Source of the DNA: Streptomyces canus
Lineage (GTDB): Bacteria; Actinomycetota; Actinomycetes; Streptomycetales; Streptomycetaceae
DNA: 64,000 nt
Assembly (NCBI RefSeq): GCF_030815415.1
Contig: NZ_JAUSWW010000001.1
Coordinates: 9,672,001-9,736,000 of the forward strand
Reading direction: 5' to 3'
Part shown: positions 1 to 10,327 of the stretch, piece by piece
How the letters are laid out: the number at the start of each line of letters is the position of its first letter
Numbering within the stretch: position 1 is the first letter of the stretch
Notes under the pieces: generated by a model
Databases searched by the model: none
What the model saw: the letters and a program-made list of their open reading frames with translations, nothing else
What the model was told of the DNA's origin: nothing
Translations under genes and position numbers: made by a program

Positions 1-1
1 C

Positions 2-253
2 ATGGCCGCGCCGTACGCGGTCGTGCCGTACGAGACCGTCAACGTCCGCACGGGGCCGTCCACCGCCTTCCCCGCGGTGGGGACCGTGGCGGCGGGTGAG
101 TCGCGCGGCGCCTACTGCTGGGAGCTGGGTGGATGGGTCAGCGACTACGGCTTCACCAACAGGGTCTGGGTGAAGCTTGCCGAGGGTTACGTCAGCGCTG
201 TCTACCTCAAGGGCAACGAGTACGGCGATCTGCCCGCCTCGGCGAGTTGCTGA
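2..253 (+). CDS. SH3-domain protein, C-terminal part (left edge of window)
   Basis: This is the end of a small protein with a bacterial SH3 (SH3_3-type) fold. The segment VNVRTGPSTAFPAVGTV is the classic start of such domains, and a YVSAVYLKG-like strand ends the domain. These modules usually bind cell-wall peptides in secreted proteins. An ATG lies at the first possible position, but only one base precedes it, so the true start and any signal peptide are probably outside the window. The two cysteines near residues 39 and 83 would fit a secreted, disulphide-bonded protein. No partner gene is visible; the next gene starts 220 bp downstream. Confidence 0.6.
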   Translation: MAAPYAVVPYETVNVRTGPSTAFPAVGTVAAGESRGAYCWELGGWVSDYGFTNRVWVKLAEGYVSAVYLKGNEYGDLPASASC

Positions 254-476
254 CTGATCCGACCTTGATGGACGCCTACGTCTGAGGCGGTCCGTACTGC
301 GATCGAGTCGGGGGCCTTGTCCGCCGGCGCCTGAGCCGGGCCGAGCGCGCTTCCTGGCGGTGGGCGCATCCTCAGCTCCACGGTCCGTCCTACACCGGCC
401 GGTGGCCGGTCGGGTGTGGCCCGGGTCCTGGAAGGGAACCTGTCCAGCCTGATCGTGGCGCGGCGGAAGGAACCTT

Positions 477-1997
477 GTGGCGGCGGTGTCTGACTCGGCG
501 GGGAACGGACCACGCGCGGGCGGGGCCGAGGACGGGTATGTTCCGGATCCCAACCGGTGGCATGCGCTGTGGGTCACCCTCGTCGCGGGGTTCATGAGCC
601 TGCTCGACGTGACGATCGTGGCGGTGGCTCTGCCGACCGTCCAGCGTGAGCTGGGCGCCACCCCCGCCCAGGTGCAGTGGGTGGTCTCCGGGTACGCGCT
701 CTCCTTCGCCCTGGCCCTGGTCACCGCCGGGCGGCTCGGCGACGCGCTCGACCGGCGGCGGATCTTCCTGCTGGCGCTGAGCGGGTTCACGCTTTTCAGC
801 GCGGCGTGCGGCGCACCCCCGAACATCGCCTTGCTGGTGGCGGCCCGGCTCGCCCAGGGTCTGGCCGCCGGCTTCATGGCCCCGCAGAACTCCGCCCTCA
901 TCCAGCAGATGTTCCGCGGCGCCGAACGCGGCCGCGCCTTCGGCTTCTTCGGCGCCACCGTGGGGATCTCCTCCGCCGCCGGACCTCTCACCGGCGGCGC
1001 CATCCTCGCACTCACCGACGGGTCCGACGGCTGGCGGTGGATCTTCTTCGTCAACGTGCCGATCGGTGTGCTCGCTGTCCTGCTCGGTCTGCGCCTGCTA
1101 CCACGCGTCGAGCGCTCCGGCCGTGGGTCGGTGGACGTTGCCGGTATCGCGCTGCTCGGCCTGGGCGTGCTGGCGGTCATGTATCCGCTGGTGCAGGCGG
1201 ACTCCGGCGGTATCGGACGGTTGTGGTGGCTCTTCCCGGTGGGTGCGGTGCTGCTCGCGCTCTTCATCAGGCGTCAGTTCCGCCTGGTCGCTCGTGATGC
1301 CCAGCCCTTGCTGGATCCGCGCCTGTTCACCACCGTGCGGGGCTACGCGGTCGGCGCGGGCGTCGGCACGCTGTACTTCATCGGGTTCAGTGGGGTGTGG
1401 CTCGTCTTCGCGCTCTTCTACCAGGGTGGGCTCGACTTCACTCCGTTGAAGTCCGGCCTTGCGGTCACCCCCTTCGCTCTCGGCTCCGCCGCTGCCGCGG
1501 TGGTGGCGGGCCGACTCGTGGACCGTTTCGGTCGCCTGCTGACGGTGTGCGGGCTGAGCGCCGTCATCGTCGGTATGGGTGGCGCCGCGCTGCTGCTGTG
1601 GCTTGTGACAGACGATGTGGCGCCCTGGGTGGCCGCGCCGGCTTTGTTCGTCGCGGGCATCGGCGGGGGCTTCGTGGTCTCCCCGAACATCACCATGACC
1701 CTGCGGGACGTGCCCGTCCGCATGGCAGGGGCTGCGGGCGGCGCCTTGCAGACCGGGCAGCGTCTCGGGGCGGCTGTGGGTACCGCGGCTCTGCCCGGCA
1801 TCTACTACCTCGTCCTGGGCGGCACCGATCACTACCGCACGGCATTGGTCACCGCGCTCGGCGTGGCCCTCGTCGGCATGGCCGCCTCGCTGGCGCTGGC
1901 CACCGCCGACTGGCTGCGCGACCGTGGCGGCGACGCTTCGCGCCGCCGCTGTCCGGACGAGGTCGCCAACAGCCCTGTCCACTCCCGGCAGGGCTGA
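477..1997 (+). CDS. MFS drug exporter, DHA2 (14-TM) family
   Basis: This is a 506-residue major facilitator of the DHA2 (EmrB/QacA) drug:H+ antiporter family, expected to sit in the membrane with 14 helices. The family hallmarks are clear: LDVTIVAVALPTVQ in helix 1 (about residue 42), a GRLGDALDRRR loop after helix 2, and long hydrophobic stretches throughout. Length is normal for the family. The start is a GTG with a weak AAGGAA ribosome site. No TetR or MarR regulator sits beside it, so its inducer cannot be guessed, and neither can its substrate. The gene stands alone between the SH3 protein and the GH30 gene. Confidence 0.9.
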   Translation: MAAVSDSAGNGPRAGGAEDGYVPDPNRWHALWVTLVAGFMSLLDVTIVAVALPTVQRELGATPAQVQWVVSGYALSFALALVTAGRLGDALDRRRIFLLALSGFTLFSAACGAPPNIALLVAARLAQGLAAGFMAPQNSALIQQMFRGAERGRAFGFFGATVGISSAAGPLTGGAILALTDGSDGWRWIFFVNVPIGVLAVLLGLRLLPRVERSGRGSVDVAGIALLGLGVLAVMYPLVQADSGGIGRLWWLFPVGAVLLALFIRRQFRLVARDAQPLLDPRLFTTVRGYAVGAGVGTLYFIGFSGVWLVFALFYQGGLDFTPLKSGLAVTPFALGSAAAAVVAGRLVDRFGRLLTVCGLSAVIVGMGGAALLLWLVTDDVAPWVAAPALFVAGIGGGFVVSPNITMTLRDVPVRMAGAAGGALQTGQRLGAAVGTAALPGIYYLVLGGTDHYRTALVTALGVALVGMAASLALATADWLRDRGGDASRRRCPDEVANSPVHSRQG

Positions 1998-2394
1998 ACC
2001 GGTGGCCCGGTGTCCCGATCGCGGCACGGCATCCGCGAGTTCTGACAGTGGCCCGACACAGGGCCTCCGGACGGCGGGCGGCGCTCTCGTCCAGGCGCGT
2101 GCGCACCCGGGACAGTGCTGGTCAGACGGTCTTGCTCGGTGTGGGCGACGGCAGCGTGGGGCCATCGTCCGCTGTCGGGCGGGTCGCATGGTCCGGAGTC
2201 GGCGCGTCGAGGGGCTTGACCTCGGTGACGGGCATCGTTAACTTTCGTCAGGTCCGTCACTTGGACATCGTTCAGCATGTCGAACAACATGGGCGCCCCG
2301 GTGAGCTGCTGAGCGGGTATCGGGGCGGCAGCCAGTACTGCTTTTCCGTCAAAGCTTTCCGTCAAAAAGGCACGTGTGCAGCCATCTACGCGTA
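1998..2394. other. Intergenic region upstream of the GH30 gene
   Basis: About 400 bp between the MFS gene and the CebR box hold no gene I can support. The open frames here are GC-rich shadows without family resemblance. Base composition becomes more AT-rich near 2330-2370, as expected for a promoter region of the downstream gene. Confidence 0.5.
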
Positions 2395-2408
2395 TGGGAG
2401 CGCTCCCA
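2395..2408. promoter_or_regulatory. CebR-type operator (LacI family) upstream of GH30
   Basis: TGGGAGCGCTCCCA is a perfect 14-bp palindrome, extended to 18 bp as TATGGGAGCGCTCCCATA (2393-2410). It equals the known CebR box, at which the cellobiose-sensing LacI-family repressor of Streptomyces blocks cellulose-utilisation genes. It lies 75 bp before the GH30 start codon, a normal operator position. The same 14-mer recurs at 56035-56048 before an esterase gene. Confidence 0.85.
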
Positions 2409-2482
2409 TATCGCCCGTACCGGGTGGAGGCCGACGACGGCCTCGAAGGTCCGGAGCGGAACCTGCGGCCTACGGAGGAGAC

Positions 2483-3793
2483 ATGGCACAGAGTCGGAAA
2501 GAGCGCGTGGACGGGGACCGGAGATCGCCGAGCCGGAGGGTCGTCCTGGCCACGATCGGGGTCCTGCCCGTCCTCCCCGCCACGGCGTCGGTCGCGCGAG
2601 CCTCTGATGCCGGGGCCGCGCTGGTCGCTGCCACGGCGGTCATCGATCCGTCGGCGACCCGGCAGACGATCCGTGGCTTCGGCGGTATGACCCACTCGGC
2701 CTGGATCGGCGACCTCACGGCGGCTCAGCGGGACATGGCATTCGGGACCGGCGACGGACAGCTGGGGTTCACTGTGCTGAGGATCCCCGTGCCCGAGGAC
2801 CGGGCCGTGTGGAACCGCGATCTGGCGACAGCGCAGCGTGCGGTCGAACGAGGGGCCGCCGTCATCGCCTCACCGTGGAACCCGCCCGCCTCCATGGTCG
2901 AGACCTTCGTCCGCGGCAGCCAGACCGACGCCCGGCGTCTCCGGTACGACATGTACGGCGCCTACGCCCAGCACCTGAACGACTTCAACACCTATCTCCG
3001 GAACAACGGAGTCAATCTGTACGGCATATCGGTGCAGAACGAGCCCGATTACGCGCATGACTGGACGTGGTGGACCCCCGCCGAAATGGTCCGGTTCCTG
3101 CGCGAGAACGCCGGCTCCATCGGCACCAGGGTCATCGCACCGGAGTCCTTCCAGTACCTGAAGAACATGTCGGACCCGATCCTCAACGACCCGGCTGCGC
3201 TCGCCAACGTGGACGTCATAGGGGCCCACCTGTACGGCACGCCGTTCGCGAACTTCCCTTACCCCCTCTTCAAGCAGAAGGGTGCGGGCAAGGAACTCTG
3301 GATGACCGAGGTCTACTACCCCAACAGCAGTGATTCGGCGGACCTCTGGCCCCAGGCGCTCGACGTCGGGGAGCACATCCACCGGGCCATGGTGGACGCC
3401 GAGTTCCAGGCCTACATCTGGTGGTACATCCGGCGCAGCTACGGCCCCATGCGCGAGGACGGCAAGATCAGCAAGCGCGGCGCCTGCATGGCGCACTTCG
3501 CCAGGTTCGTCCGACCCGGGTATGTGCGGGTCTCGGCGACGGCGAATCCGGCGACGAACGTCTACGTCTCCGCGTACCGTGGCGGCGGATCCACGGTCGT
3601 CGTCGCCATCAACAAGGCATCCGCTGCGGTGAGCCAGCAGTTCACCCTGGTGAACACCTCCGGTTCCAGTGTCGCCTCGTGGCTGACCGACGCGAGCAGA
3701 AACGTCGCGTCTCAGGGCACGAGCGGCGTGTCGAACGGCTCCTTCACCGTCTCGCTGCCTGCTCGAAGCGTGATGACGTTCGTGATCCGCTGA
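2483..3793 (+). CDS. Secreted GH30-family glycosidase (glucuronoxylanase-like)
   Basis: This 436-residue protein has a secretory leader (SRRVVLATIGVLPVLPATASVARA) that contains SRR before the hydrophobic stretch and may be a Tat signal. A GH30 (beta/alpha)8 barrel follows. FGGMTHSAWIGDL is the usual GH30 start, QNEPD places the acid/base at Glu187, and WMTEVYYP places the nucleophile at Glu276. The last 90 residues form the usual side beta-domain, and no carbohydrate-binding module follows. The closest known class is bacterial GH30 endoxylanase (XynC-like), although other GH30 specificities such as beta-1,6-glucanase cannot be excluded. GGAGGAG lies 2 bp before the ATG. A CebR box upstream suggests induction by cello-oligosaccharides. 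Confidence 0.88.
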   Translation: MAQSRKERVDGDRRSPSRRVVLATIGVLPVLPATASVARASDAGAALVAATAVIDPSATRQTIRGFGGMTHSAWIGDLTAAQRDMAFGTGDGQLGFTVLRIPVPEDRAVWNRDLATAQRAVERGAAVIASPWNPPASMVETFVRGSQTDARRLRYDMYGAYAQHLNDFNTYLRNNGVNLYGISVQNEPDYAHDWTWWTPAEMVRFLRENAGSIGTRVIAPESFQYLKNMSDPILNDPAALANVDVIGAHLYGTPFANFPYPLFKQKGAGKELWMTEVYYPNSSDSADLWPQALDVGEHIHRAMVDAEFQAYIWWYIRRSYGPMREDGKISKRGACMAHFARFVRPGYVRVSATANPATNVYVSAYRGGGSTVVVAINKASAAVSQQFTLVNTSGSSVASWLTDASRNVASQGTSGVSNGSFTVSLPARSVMTFVIR

Positions 3794-4207
3794 ACCAGAC
3801 TCTGCGGGCCATGGCTGCCGGTGCGGCGGCTGTCGGGAGAGGTGGCGCGCACCCGGCTGACGGGTTTCACGTCGGGCCCCAGGCTGACGCCCTCCAGCCC
3901 TCCCGACGTACCCCCGCCTCGGCACTGTGGTGACGTCCTGCTGAGGCCGCCGGTCGGTCCGAGGGGCGCGGGCGCGGGGTTGCCGGGATTCACTCCCTTC
4001 GCGGGCCGAAGGCGGCCGTCCAGCGCTCCATGAGGACGACAGCTCGCCGCTCATCTGTGAAGCATCTGTGCCAGATGGGCGCTGAAGGGTGCTTAGTCAT
4101 CGCCGCTCTGGGCACTTGGGGATCGTCATCACAGCCGCCGCGTCCGCCCCTAGAGGGCACGTTTTTGCGGACACGTGCGGAGTTCGGGTCGGACCGCTAG
4201 GAGTGAC
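3794..4207. other. Intergenic region, no gene recognised
   Basis: This stretch of 414 bp separates the GH30 gene from the carboxylate-amine ligase. Frames through it give only low-complexity arginine/proline-rich shadows. GGAG at 4200-4203 serves as the ribosome site of the next gene. Confidence 0.5.
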
Positions 4208-5398
4208 GTGAACGTACACATCGGAGTGGAGGAGGAGTTCCATCTCTTGGAGGTGGAGCGCGGGCTGCTCGTGCCTCGCGCCGAGCAGGTACTGCGACGG
4301 CTTCCTGGACGAGGCTTCACCGCGGAACTGCACCAGTCCACCGTGGAGTCGAACAGCGGGGTGCATGCCTCGCTGGACAGCCTGTACGCCGACCTCTCTC
4401 ACACCAGACACCGGCTCGACGCGGCCGCCTCCTCGCTGGGACTGGCCGTGGTGGCCGCGGGGACGGCGCCACTGGCACCCGCCGCCACCGGGCCCCCCAC
4501 CGCCGACGCACGCTACCGCCGGATGGTCGAGGAGTACCGCCGGGTGGCCGACGAGCAGCTCATCTGCAGCGCGCAGGTCCACGTGGACGTACCCGACCGC
4601 GACACGGCGGTGGGCGTCATGTGCGCGATCTCGCCGTGGCTGCCGGTGCTGCTGGCGCTGTCCGCGAGTTCGCCCTTCTGGCAGGGGGCCGACACCGGCT
4701 ATGCCAGCTGGCGCACGCTGGTGTGGCAGCGCTGGCCAAGTGCGGGTCCGGTGGGTTGCTACACCGACGCGGCCGAGTACGACGCCGCCGTCGACGAGCT
4801 CGTCCAGGCCGGGATCATCAGCGATCCGGGGATGATCTACTACGACGTACGGCCCTCCGCCCATCTGCCCACGCTGGAACTGCGCATCTGCGACGCCTGT
4901 CCACGCGTGGAGACCGTTGTCCTCATCGCTGGGCTGTTCCGTGCCCTGGTGACCGACGCCCGCGACCGTCTGGCGGCCGGCCCGGTGGCGTGCGACGGCC
5001 ACCACGAGTGGCTGCGCGGCGCTGCCTGGCGAGCCGCGCGATCCGGGCTGGAGGGGGCTTTGGTGGACCCCGAGACCCGTCGGGAGGCATCTGCCGCACG
5101 AGTCGTGCGCAAGCTTCTCGCTCGTCTGCGTCCCGCCCTCGAAGCCCACGGCGACTGGCAGACCGTCGACGCACTGACCAGGCGGGCCCTGTCCGAAGGC
5201 AGCGCCGCTCGGCGCATCCGTCGCGTGGCCCAGGAAGAGGACCTGCTGGCCTGTGTCGATGTGCTGATCGCCGAAACCCGCGGCGAACGCAGGGACCGCC
5301 GGACATCACCCCCCGGCCGCAGGAAGACCCGGCCCTCCACCACGGGCCCCACGGTCGCCTCCACCGCCTCCGGGGCGCCGGAGGCCATCGCCCGCTGA
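4208..5398 (+). CDS. Carboxylate-amine ligase, GCS2 (YbdK-like) family
   Basis: This 396-residue protein belongs to the glutamate-cysteine ligase family 2 (YbdK/EgtA fold), which joins a carboxylate to an amine using ATP. Visible hallmarks are the N-terminal GVEEEFHLLE metal/ATP motif, HQSTVESNSGVH around residue 40, CSAQVHVDVPD around residue 120, and a C-terminal LELRICDACP segment. The GTG start at 4208 is preferred over longer frames because GGAG lies just upstream and GVEEEF then begins at residue 5, as in the family. The last 35 residues are a disordered tail rich in Arg, Thr and Pro. YbdK-type enzymes have weak glutamate-cysteine ligase activity and their physiological substrate is mostly unknown. 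The gene has no obvious partner. Confidence 0.85.
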   Translation: MNVHIGVEEEFHLLEVERGLLVPRAEQVLRRLPGRGFTAELHQSTVESNSGVHASLDSLYADLSHTRHRLDAAASSLGLAVVAAGTAPLAPAATGPPTADARYRRMVEEYRRVADEQLICSAQVHVDVPDRDTAVGVMCAISPWLPVLLALSASSPFWQGADTGYASWRTLVWQRWPSAGPVGCYTDAAEYDAAVDELVQAGIISDPGMIYYDVRPSAHLPTLELRICDACPRVETVVLIAGLFRALVTDARDRLAAGPVACDGHHEWLRGAAWRAARSGLEGALVDPETRREASAARVVRKLLARLRPALEAHGDWQTVDALTRRALSEGSAARRIRRVAQEEDLLACVDVLIAETRGERRDRRTSPPGRRKTRPSTTGPTVASTASGAPEAIAR

Positions 5399-5449
5399 TC
5401 CGCGCCGCCAGGCGCAGCCTTCCCCGACGTCACCCCGTCCGGGTCGCGA

Positions 5450-8335
5450 TCCGCAGCGATGCTGGACGTCGGCCTCCACGCGCCGTATCTGTCCCGTTTC
5501 ACCGGCCTGTGGTCGGGACTGAAGATCGTGACCGCCGTGGCCGACGGCTCGTGCACCGCGACCCTTCACCCCGAGCGTGTCCTGCCCACGTACGGTGACC
5601 TGCCCGAGAGTACCTTCCACCCCGACGCCAAGCTGGTCGGCGGGATCGTCGCCCGGTCGTCCGAGGACCGTATCGGCATCGTGGCCGCCGGCAAGACGTA
5701 CCTCGACGTCCGTGAGGCGCTGGACGCATTGGGGCTCGACGACGCCGAGCTGACCCGGTACGGCATCCGCCTGCTGAAGATCGGCATGATCTGGCCGATC
5801 GACCCCCAGGTGATCAGAGAGTTCAGCGAGGGACTCGACGAGGTGATCGTCGTCGAGGAGAAACGCCCCTTCCGGGAGAACGCGATCAAGGAGATCCTGT
5901 ACGGCGTCCCGCGGGCACCGCTCGTGATCGGCAAGACCGACGCCGACGGGCGGGAGCTGGTCAGCCCGGTAGGGGAGCTCGACGCCGATCAGGTCGCCGG
6001 CGTCCTCGGCCGACGTCTGGGCGAGGTGCACGGAATCGCGTCGGCGCGGGCTTGGAGGCACCGGCCGGTCATCAACCGGACCGCACTGCCCCTCCTCACC
6101 CGGACGCCGTACTTCTGCTCCGGCTGCCCGCACAACTCCTCCACCAAGGTTCCCGAAGACACGCTCGTCGGCGCGGGCATCGGCTGCCACGGCATGGTGC
6201 TGATCATGGACGAGAAGCAGGCCGGTGACGTCACAGGCCTGACCCAGATGGGCGGCGAAGGTGCGCAGTGGCTGGGCATGGCGCCCTTCCTGGCCGAGAA
6301 CCACTTCATCCAGAACCTCGGCGACGGCACGTTCACCCACTCCGGGAGCCTGGCGATCCGGGCCGCGGTTGCCTCCGGGGAGAACATCACCTTCAAGCTG
6401 CTCTACAACTCCACCGTTGCGATGACCGGTGGGCAGGATCCGGCTGGAGCCCTGGCCCTGGGCCAGGTGGCACGGCTGGTGCTCGCCGAGGGCGCGTCCA
6501 AGGTGGTCATCACGACCGAGGACGAGGACCGCGTGCCGCGCCGGCGCCTGTCCGCGGGGGATGGCGGTCCACGAACGAGGTGACATCGTCTCCCGTCAGC
6601 GGGACCTCGCGATGGCGCCCGGCGTGGCGGTGCTCGTGCACGACCAGGAGTGCGCCGCCGAGAAGCGCCGCAAGCGCAAGCGCGGCCTCGTCCCGACACC
6701 GTCCACGCGGGTCGTGATCAACGAGCGGGTCTGTGAAGGCTGCGGTAACTGCGGCGAGAAGTCCAACTGCATGTCCGTGCACCCGGTCGAGACCGAGTTC
6801 GCCGCAAGACCCGCATCCACCAGTCGTCGTGCAACCTCGACTACTCCTGCCCCGCGGGGGACTGCCCCTCGTTCGTGACGGTGACGCCGGGCACGGTCAA
6901 GACCGAGCGGAAGGCCCTCGCGGCCCTGGAGCTGGACGCGATCCCCACGGCCGCCGTCCAGGTCGACCCCGACGACTTCACGATGCGCGTCACCGGGATT
7001 GGCGGGACCGGGGTGGTCACCGTCGCGCAGATCATCGCCACCGCCGCTTTCCTCGACGGCCACGCGGTCCGCAGCCTCGACCAGACCGGCCTGGCCCAGA
7101 AGGGCGGTGCCGTGGTGTCCGACCTCAAGTTCACCGCCATGCCCTCAGAAGCCTCTTCCAAGCTCCGCGCCAGTTCCTGCGACCTGTACCTGATCTGCGA
7201 CACGCTCGTCGGGACCGACCCGGTCAACCTCAAGGCGGCGTCGGCCGACAAGACGGTGGCGGTGCTGTCGACCGCTCAGACCCCCACCGGGCACATGGTC
7301 GCCGACACCTCGATCCACTTCGCCGAGCAGAACGCCATCCGCAGCGCCGTCGACCGCACGGTGGCCCGCACCGTGTCCCTCGACGCCGACCGCCTGGCCC
7401 AGGAACTCTTCGGAAGCGCGCAGTACGCCAACATGATCCTGGTCGGCGCGGCGTTCCAGCTCGGCCGGCTCCCCGTCACCGCGAAGGCACTCGAGCACGC
7501 CATTACCCTCAACGGCGCCTCGGCGGCCACCAACATCCAGGCATTCCGCCGATGACGCCAGGCCGTGGCGGACCCGGAAACCCTCCAAGCCGTTCTCGCG
7601 CAGGACGACGCACCGCCCGCCGTCATGCCAACCCCCTCCGGCGACGTGGGGCAGCTGGTGGCCATGGTGCCGGCGACGGACAGCTCACGGCTCGCCGATC
7701 TCGTCGCCTACCAGGACCTGGCGTACGGGCGGGAGTACGTCACCTTTGTGGAGAAGGTGCGCACCGCCGAAGAGGCCACCGTCCCGGGGTCCACCGACCT
7801 GGCCGAGGCGGTGGCGACCTACCTGTACAAGCTGATGGCCTACAAGGACGAATACGAGGTCGCCCGGCTCATCCTCGACGAGACGTTCGACGCCTCCGTC
7901 CGGCACGAGTTCGGCCCCGACGCGGCGTATCAGGTCAAACTGCACCCACCGTTGCTGCGCGCGATGGGGCTCGAGCGGAAAATCTCGTTCGGCGCGAAGG
8001 CCCGTCCGATGTTCCGCCTGCTGTACGCCGCGCGGCGCCTCCGCGGCTCTCGGCTGGACGTCTTCGGTTATCACCCGGTGCGCCGTATGGAGCGCGAACT
8101 CATCGTGCAGTACCGGCGAGAGGTCGAGGAACTGCTGCCCCGGCTCAGCCCTCTCACCCTCGGGTCCGCCGCCGAAATCGCCTCGCTCCCCGACATGGTC
8201 AGGGGCTACGAGCAGATCAAGGTCCAGAACGTGCACCGCTATCGCGAGGAACTCACCCGACTGCGCGACGAGTTCGGGGAGAGCCACCGACTCGACACGC
8301 TCGACAGGACGGCGAGCCGGCCGCCGGACCGGTGA
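5450..8335 (+). pseudogene. Decayed indolepyruvate ferredoxin oxidoreductase (IorAB-like)
   Basis: The intact fused enzyme (about 1,160 residues) converts aryl-pyruvates to aryl-acetyl-CoA with ferredoxin. Here the first ~190 residues are absent: similarity begins at MLDVGLHAPYLSRFTGLW. The thiamine-PP part (FCSGCPHNSSTKVP, GIGCHGM) reads in one frame to about 6540. It then shifts to another frame for the ferredoxin-like part (CEGCGNCGEKSNCMS), and shifts back near 6803 at KTRIHQSSCNLDYSC. An in-frame TGA at 7553-7555 interrupts the usual FRRGRQAVADP, and the C-terminal part then runs to 8335. One large deletion, two frameshifts and one nonsense codon make it non-functional. Short pieces might still be translated. 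Confidence 0.9.
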
Positions 8336-8446
8336 AACCAAGGGCCTGCTGTCTCCGGTTTCTGGCGAAGGCATGGCTCGCCCTTCTCCGGGCCCAGCCG
8401 GCGCAGTCGGTTCCTGCTCGGCACCAGTTCCCTACGATGCCCTCTG

Positions 8447-10102
8447 TCAGCGGACCCGCAGGACGTCCAGGGCTGTGAGGGCCACATGCAAGGCGGTGCG
8501 CTGTTCGCCGGATTCGAGGTCGCAGTCGAGCAGGCGCTCGATGGTGCGCAGGCGTTGGTAGAACGTCTCGCGGGACAGCCCGCCGCGGCGGGCAGCGCTG
8601 GTCTTGTTGCCGGCGGCGTCGAGGTAGTGGCGGAGGGTCGTCATCAGGTCGGTGCCGTGGCGGGTGTCGTGATCCAGGAGACCGCCGAGTCGTTGTTCGG
8701 CGTATTCCTGGACCCGGGTGTCCTCACGGAGCGCGTACAGCAGGCGGCGCAGGTCGACATCGGACAGCTCGTGGAAGGAACGGCCCGGGGGGAGGGGCTG
8801 GTCGGGCGGGGTCGCCTCGGCCACGCGGATCGCCTGGCGGAACGAACGGGGGGCGTCGTTGAGGCCGTCGACCTCGGCGCCGACGCTCACGACAGCCTGG
8901 GACGAAAGGCCGAGCACGGTGTGGCTCAGCCGTTCGACCGCGGGCTGCCAGGGGTGTGAAGGACTCAGGGCGAGCAGTACTCCCACACGGCCGGGGGCCA
9001 GTTCGCCGACGAGTGCCGCAATTCCCGTCGTGTGCAGGTCCTCAGCCAGGCGGGTCTCGGGATTCACTGTGGTATCCCTCGCGGGGAGGTCCACCACGAC
9101 CGTCACGAAGCGGCTGTTCTCGGTGGGGAGGCCCAATGCGGTCAGGCGGGCGTGGGCGTCTTGGGGGGAGCGGTGGCGTTGCTCGACGAGGTCGCGCAGG
9201 GCGTTGCGGTGCGCGGTGCGCTCCCAGGGCGTGGGGTGGATGAGGCGGGCGACGGTCAGGGCCATCGCCGTTCTCTCCAGGACGGTGATGTGCTCCGGTC
9301 CGAAGGCCGGTTCGGTGGTGGGAGCGGGCAGCATGGCCACGCGGCCCCAGCGTTCGCCTTGGTACTCGACCGGTGCGGTGAGCCAGCTCTCCGGGCCCTG
9401 TTGGCTTGTGCGGTCTCCGGGCGGGGTCGCTCTGGAGCGTTGCTCCCAGTCGGTGAGCGTTTCCTCCAGGGTGGTGCCGGAGGGTTCGCAGATCAGTGCT
9501 TGATGGACCAGGTTTTCCAGGACGACCGTACGACCGCTCATCTCCGCTGCCGCGCGCATGACGTCCTCCGGTCCGGCGCCGCGCAGCGTCAGCGTGGTGA
9601 ACGCCTCGTGGACGCGCTGGGTGCGGCGCATCGCCTCGGCCTGATTGCCAAGGATGAGCGCGTGGACGACCTGGGTGACCTCGAGGAAGTTGACGTCCTT
9701 GGCGAGAGTGATCAGCGGGAGGCCGCGGGCCTGGCAGGCGTGGACGAGGGCGTCGGGCGGGCGGTGGTAGCGCCGTACGAGTTCGATGACCAGGGCCGCG
9801 GCGCCGACGCCGGCGAGTTCGTCGACGTACCTGCGAACTCCCGTCACGTCGTCGGGCAGCGGCATGCCGGTGGTCAGGACGAGCTCGCCGCCCTTGAGGA
9901 AGGAGGCGGGGTCGGTCAGTTCGGTGATGTGGACCCAGCGGACCGGCCTGTCGAGGTGGGATACGCCGGTGACGACCTGGGGCTGGCCGGCGGCCAGGAC
10001 GGGCAGAGCCAGGACGTCGGCGATATTGAGGGCGCGGCCGGGAGAACTGCTGTCCTGGTCAGCCGTGTCCGGCGGTCGCGCCGTCGAGGGGTTGTCGTTC
10101 AC
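8447..10102 (-). CDS. PucR-family transcriptional regulator
   Basis: This 551-residue regulator has an N-terminal PucR ligand domain (about residues 28-150, starting LNIADVLALPVLAAGQPQVV), a central CdaR/GGDEF-like region and a C-terminal HTH_30 domain (about 480-548, with GNKTSAARRGGLSRETFYQRL). PucR-type proteins usually control purine, amine or amino-acid catabolism. It starts with GTG behind GGGAGA. It is divergent from gabT with 225 bp between the starts, so it very probably controls the GABA operon, like the PucR-type activators of gab genes in other bacteria. The inducer, perhaps GABA, is inference. Confidence 0.9.
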   Translation of the reverse strand: MNDNPSTARPPDTADQDSSSPGRALNIADVLALPVLAAGQPQVVTGVSHLDRPVRWVHITELTDPASFLKGGELVLTTGMPLPDDVTGVRRYVDELAGVGAAALVIELVRRYHRPPDALVHACQARGLPLITLAKDVNFLEVTQVVHALILGNQAEAMRRTQRVHEAFTTLTLRGAGPEDVMRAAAEMSGRTVVLENLVHQALICEPSGTTLEETLTDWEQRSRATPPGDRTSQQGPESWLTAPVEYQGERWGRVAMLPAPTTEPAFGPEHITVLERTAMALTVARLIHPTPWERTAHRNALRDLVEQRHRSPQDAHARLTALGLPTENSRFVTVVVDLPARDTTVNPETRLAEDLHTTGIAALVGELAPGRVGVLLALSPSHPWQPAVERLSHTVLGLSSQAVVSVGAEVDGLNDAPRSFRQAIRVAEATPPDQPLPPGRSFHELSDVDLRRLLYALREDTRVQEYAEQRLGGLLDHDTRHGTDLMTTLRHYLDAAGNKTSAARRGGLSRETFYQRLRTIERLLDCDLESGEQRTALHVALTALDVLRVR

Positions 10103-10327
10103 GGTGTCTCCCTGGGGGCCCAGTCACTGTGACAAGCCTTGCTGACCTGCGCAAGAGGTGCTCCGCCGCGGGTGAACGGGGCAGTAAGCGCCGCGGTCCG
10201 GCCCCGTGCTTGACAGAACGTCCGAACGCCGTCCCCCCGCTGGACAGATCGCGCGTTGGCTCCCGGCGGGGCGGCGGAGATGCTCGGGGGACCGCTGCAG
10301 TCCGACGACCCACGCCGGGAGACGAAC

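Noticed and set aside
1397..2482. N-terminal extension of the GH30 frame
   Set aside because: The frame is open far upstream, through the MFS gene in another frame. The ATG at 2483 has a strong ribosome site and is followed at once by a signal peptide, so the extension is a shadow.
3794..4207. Search for a small RNA or riboswitch in the gap before the carboxylate-amine ligase
   Set aside because: No strong hairpin series or known riboswitch core could be seen by eye.
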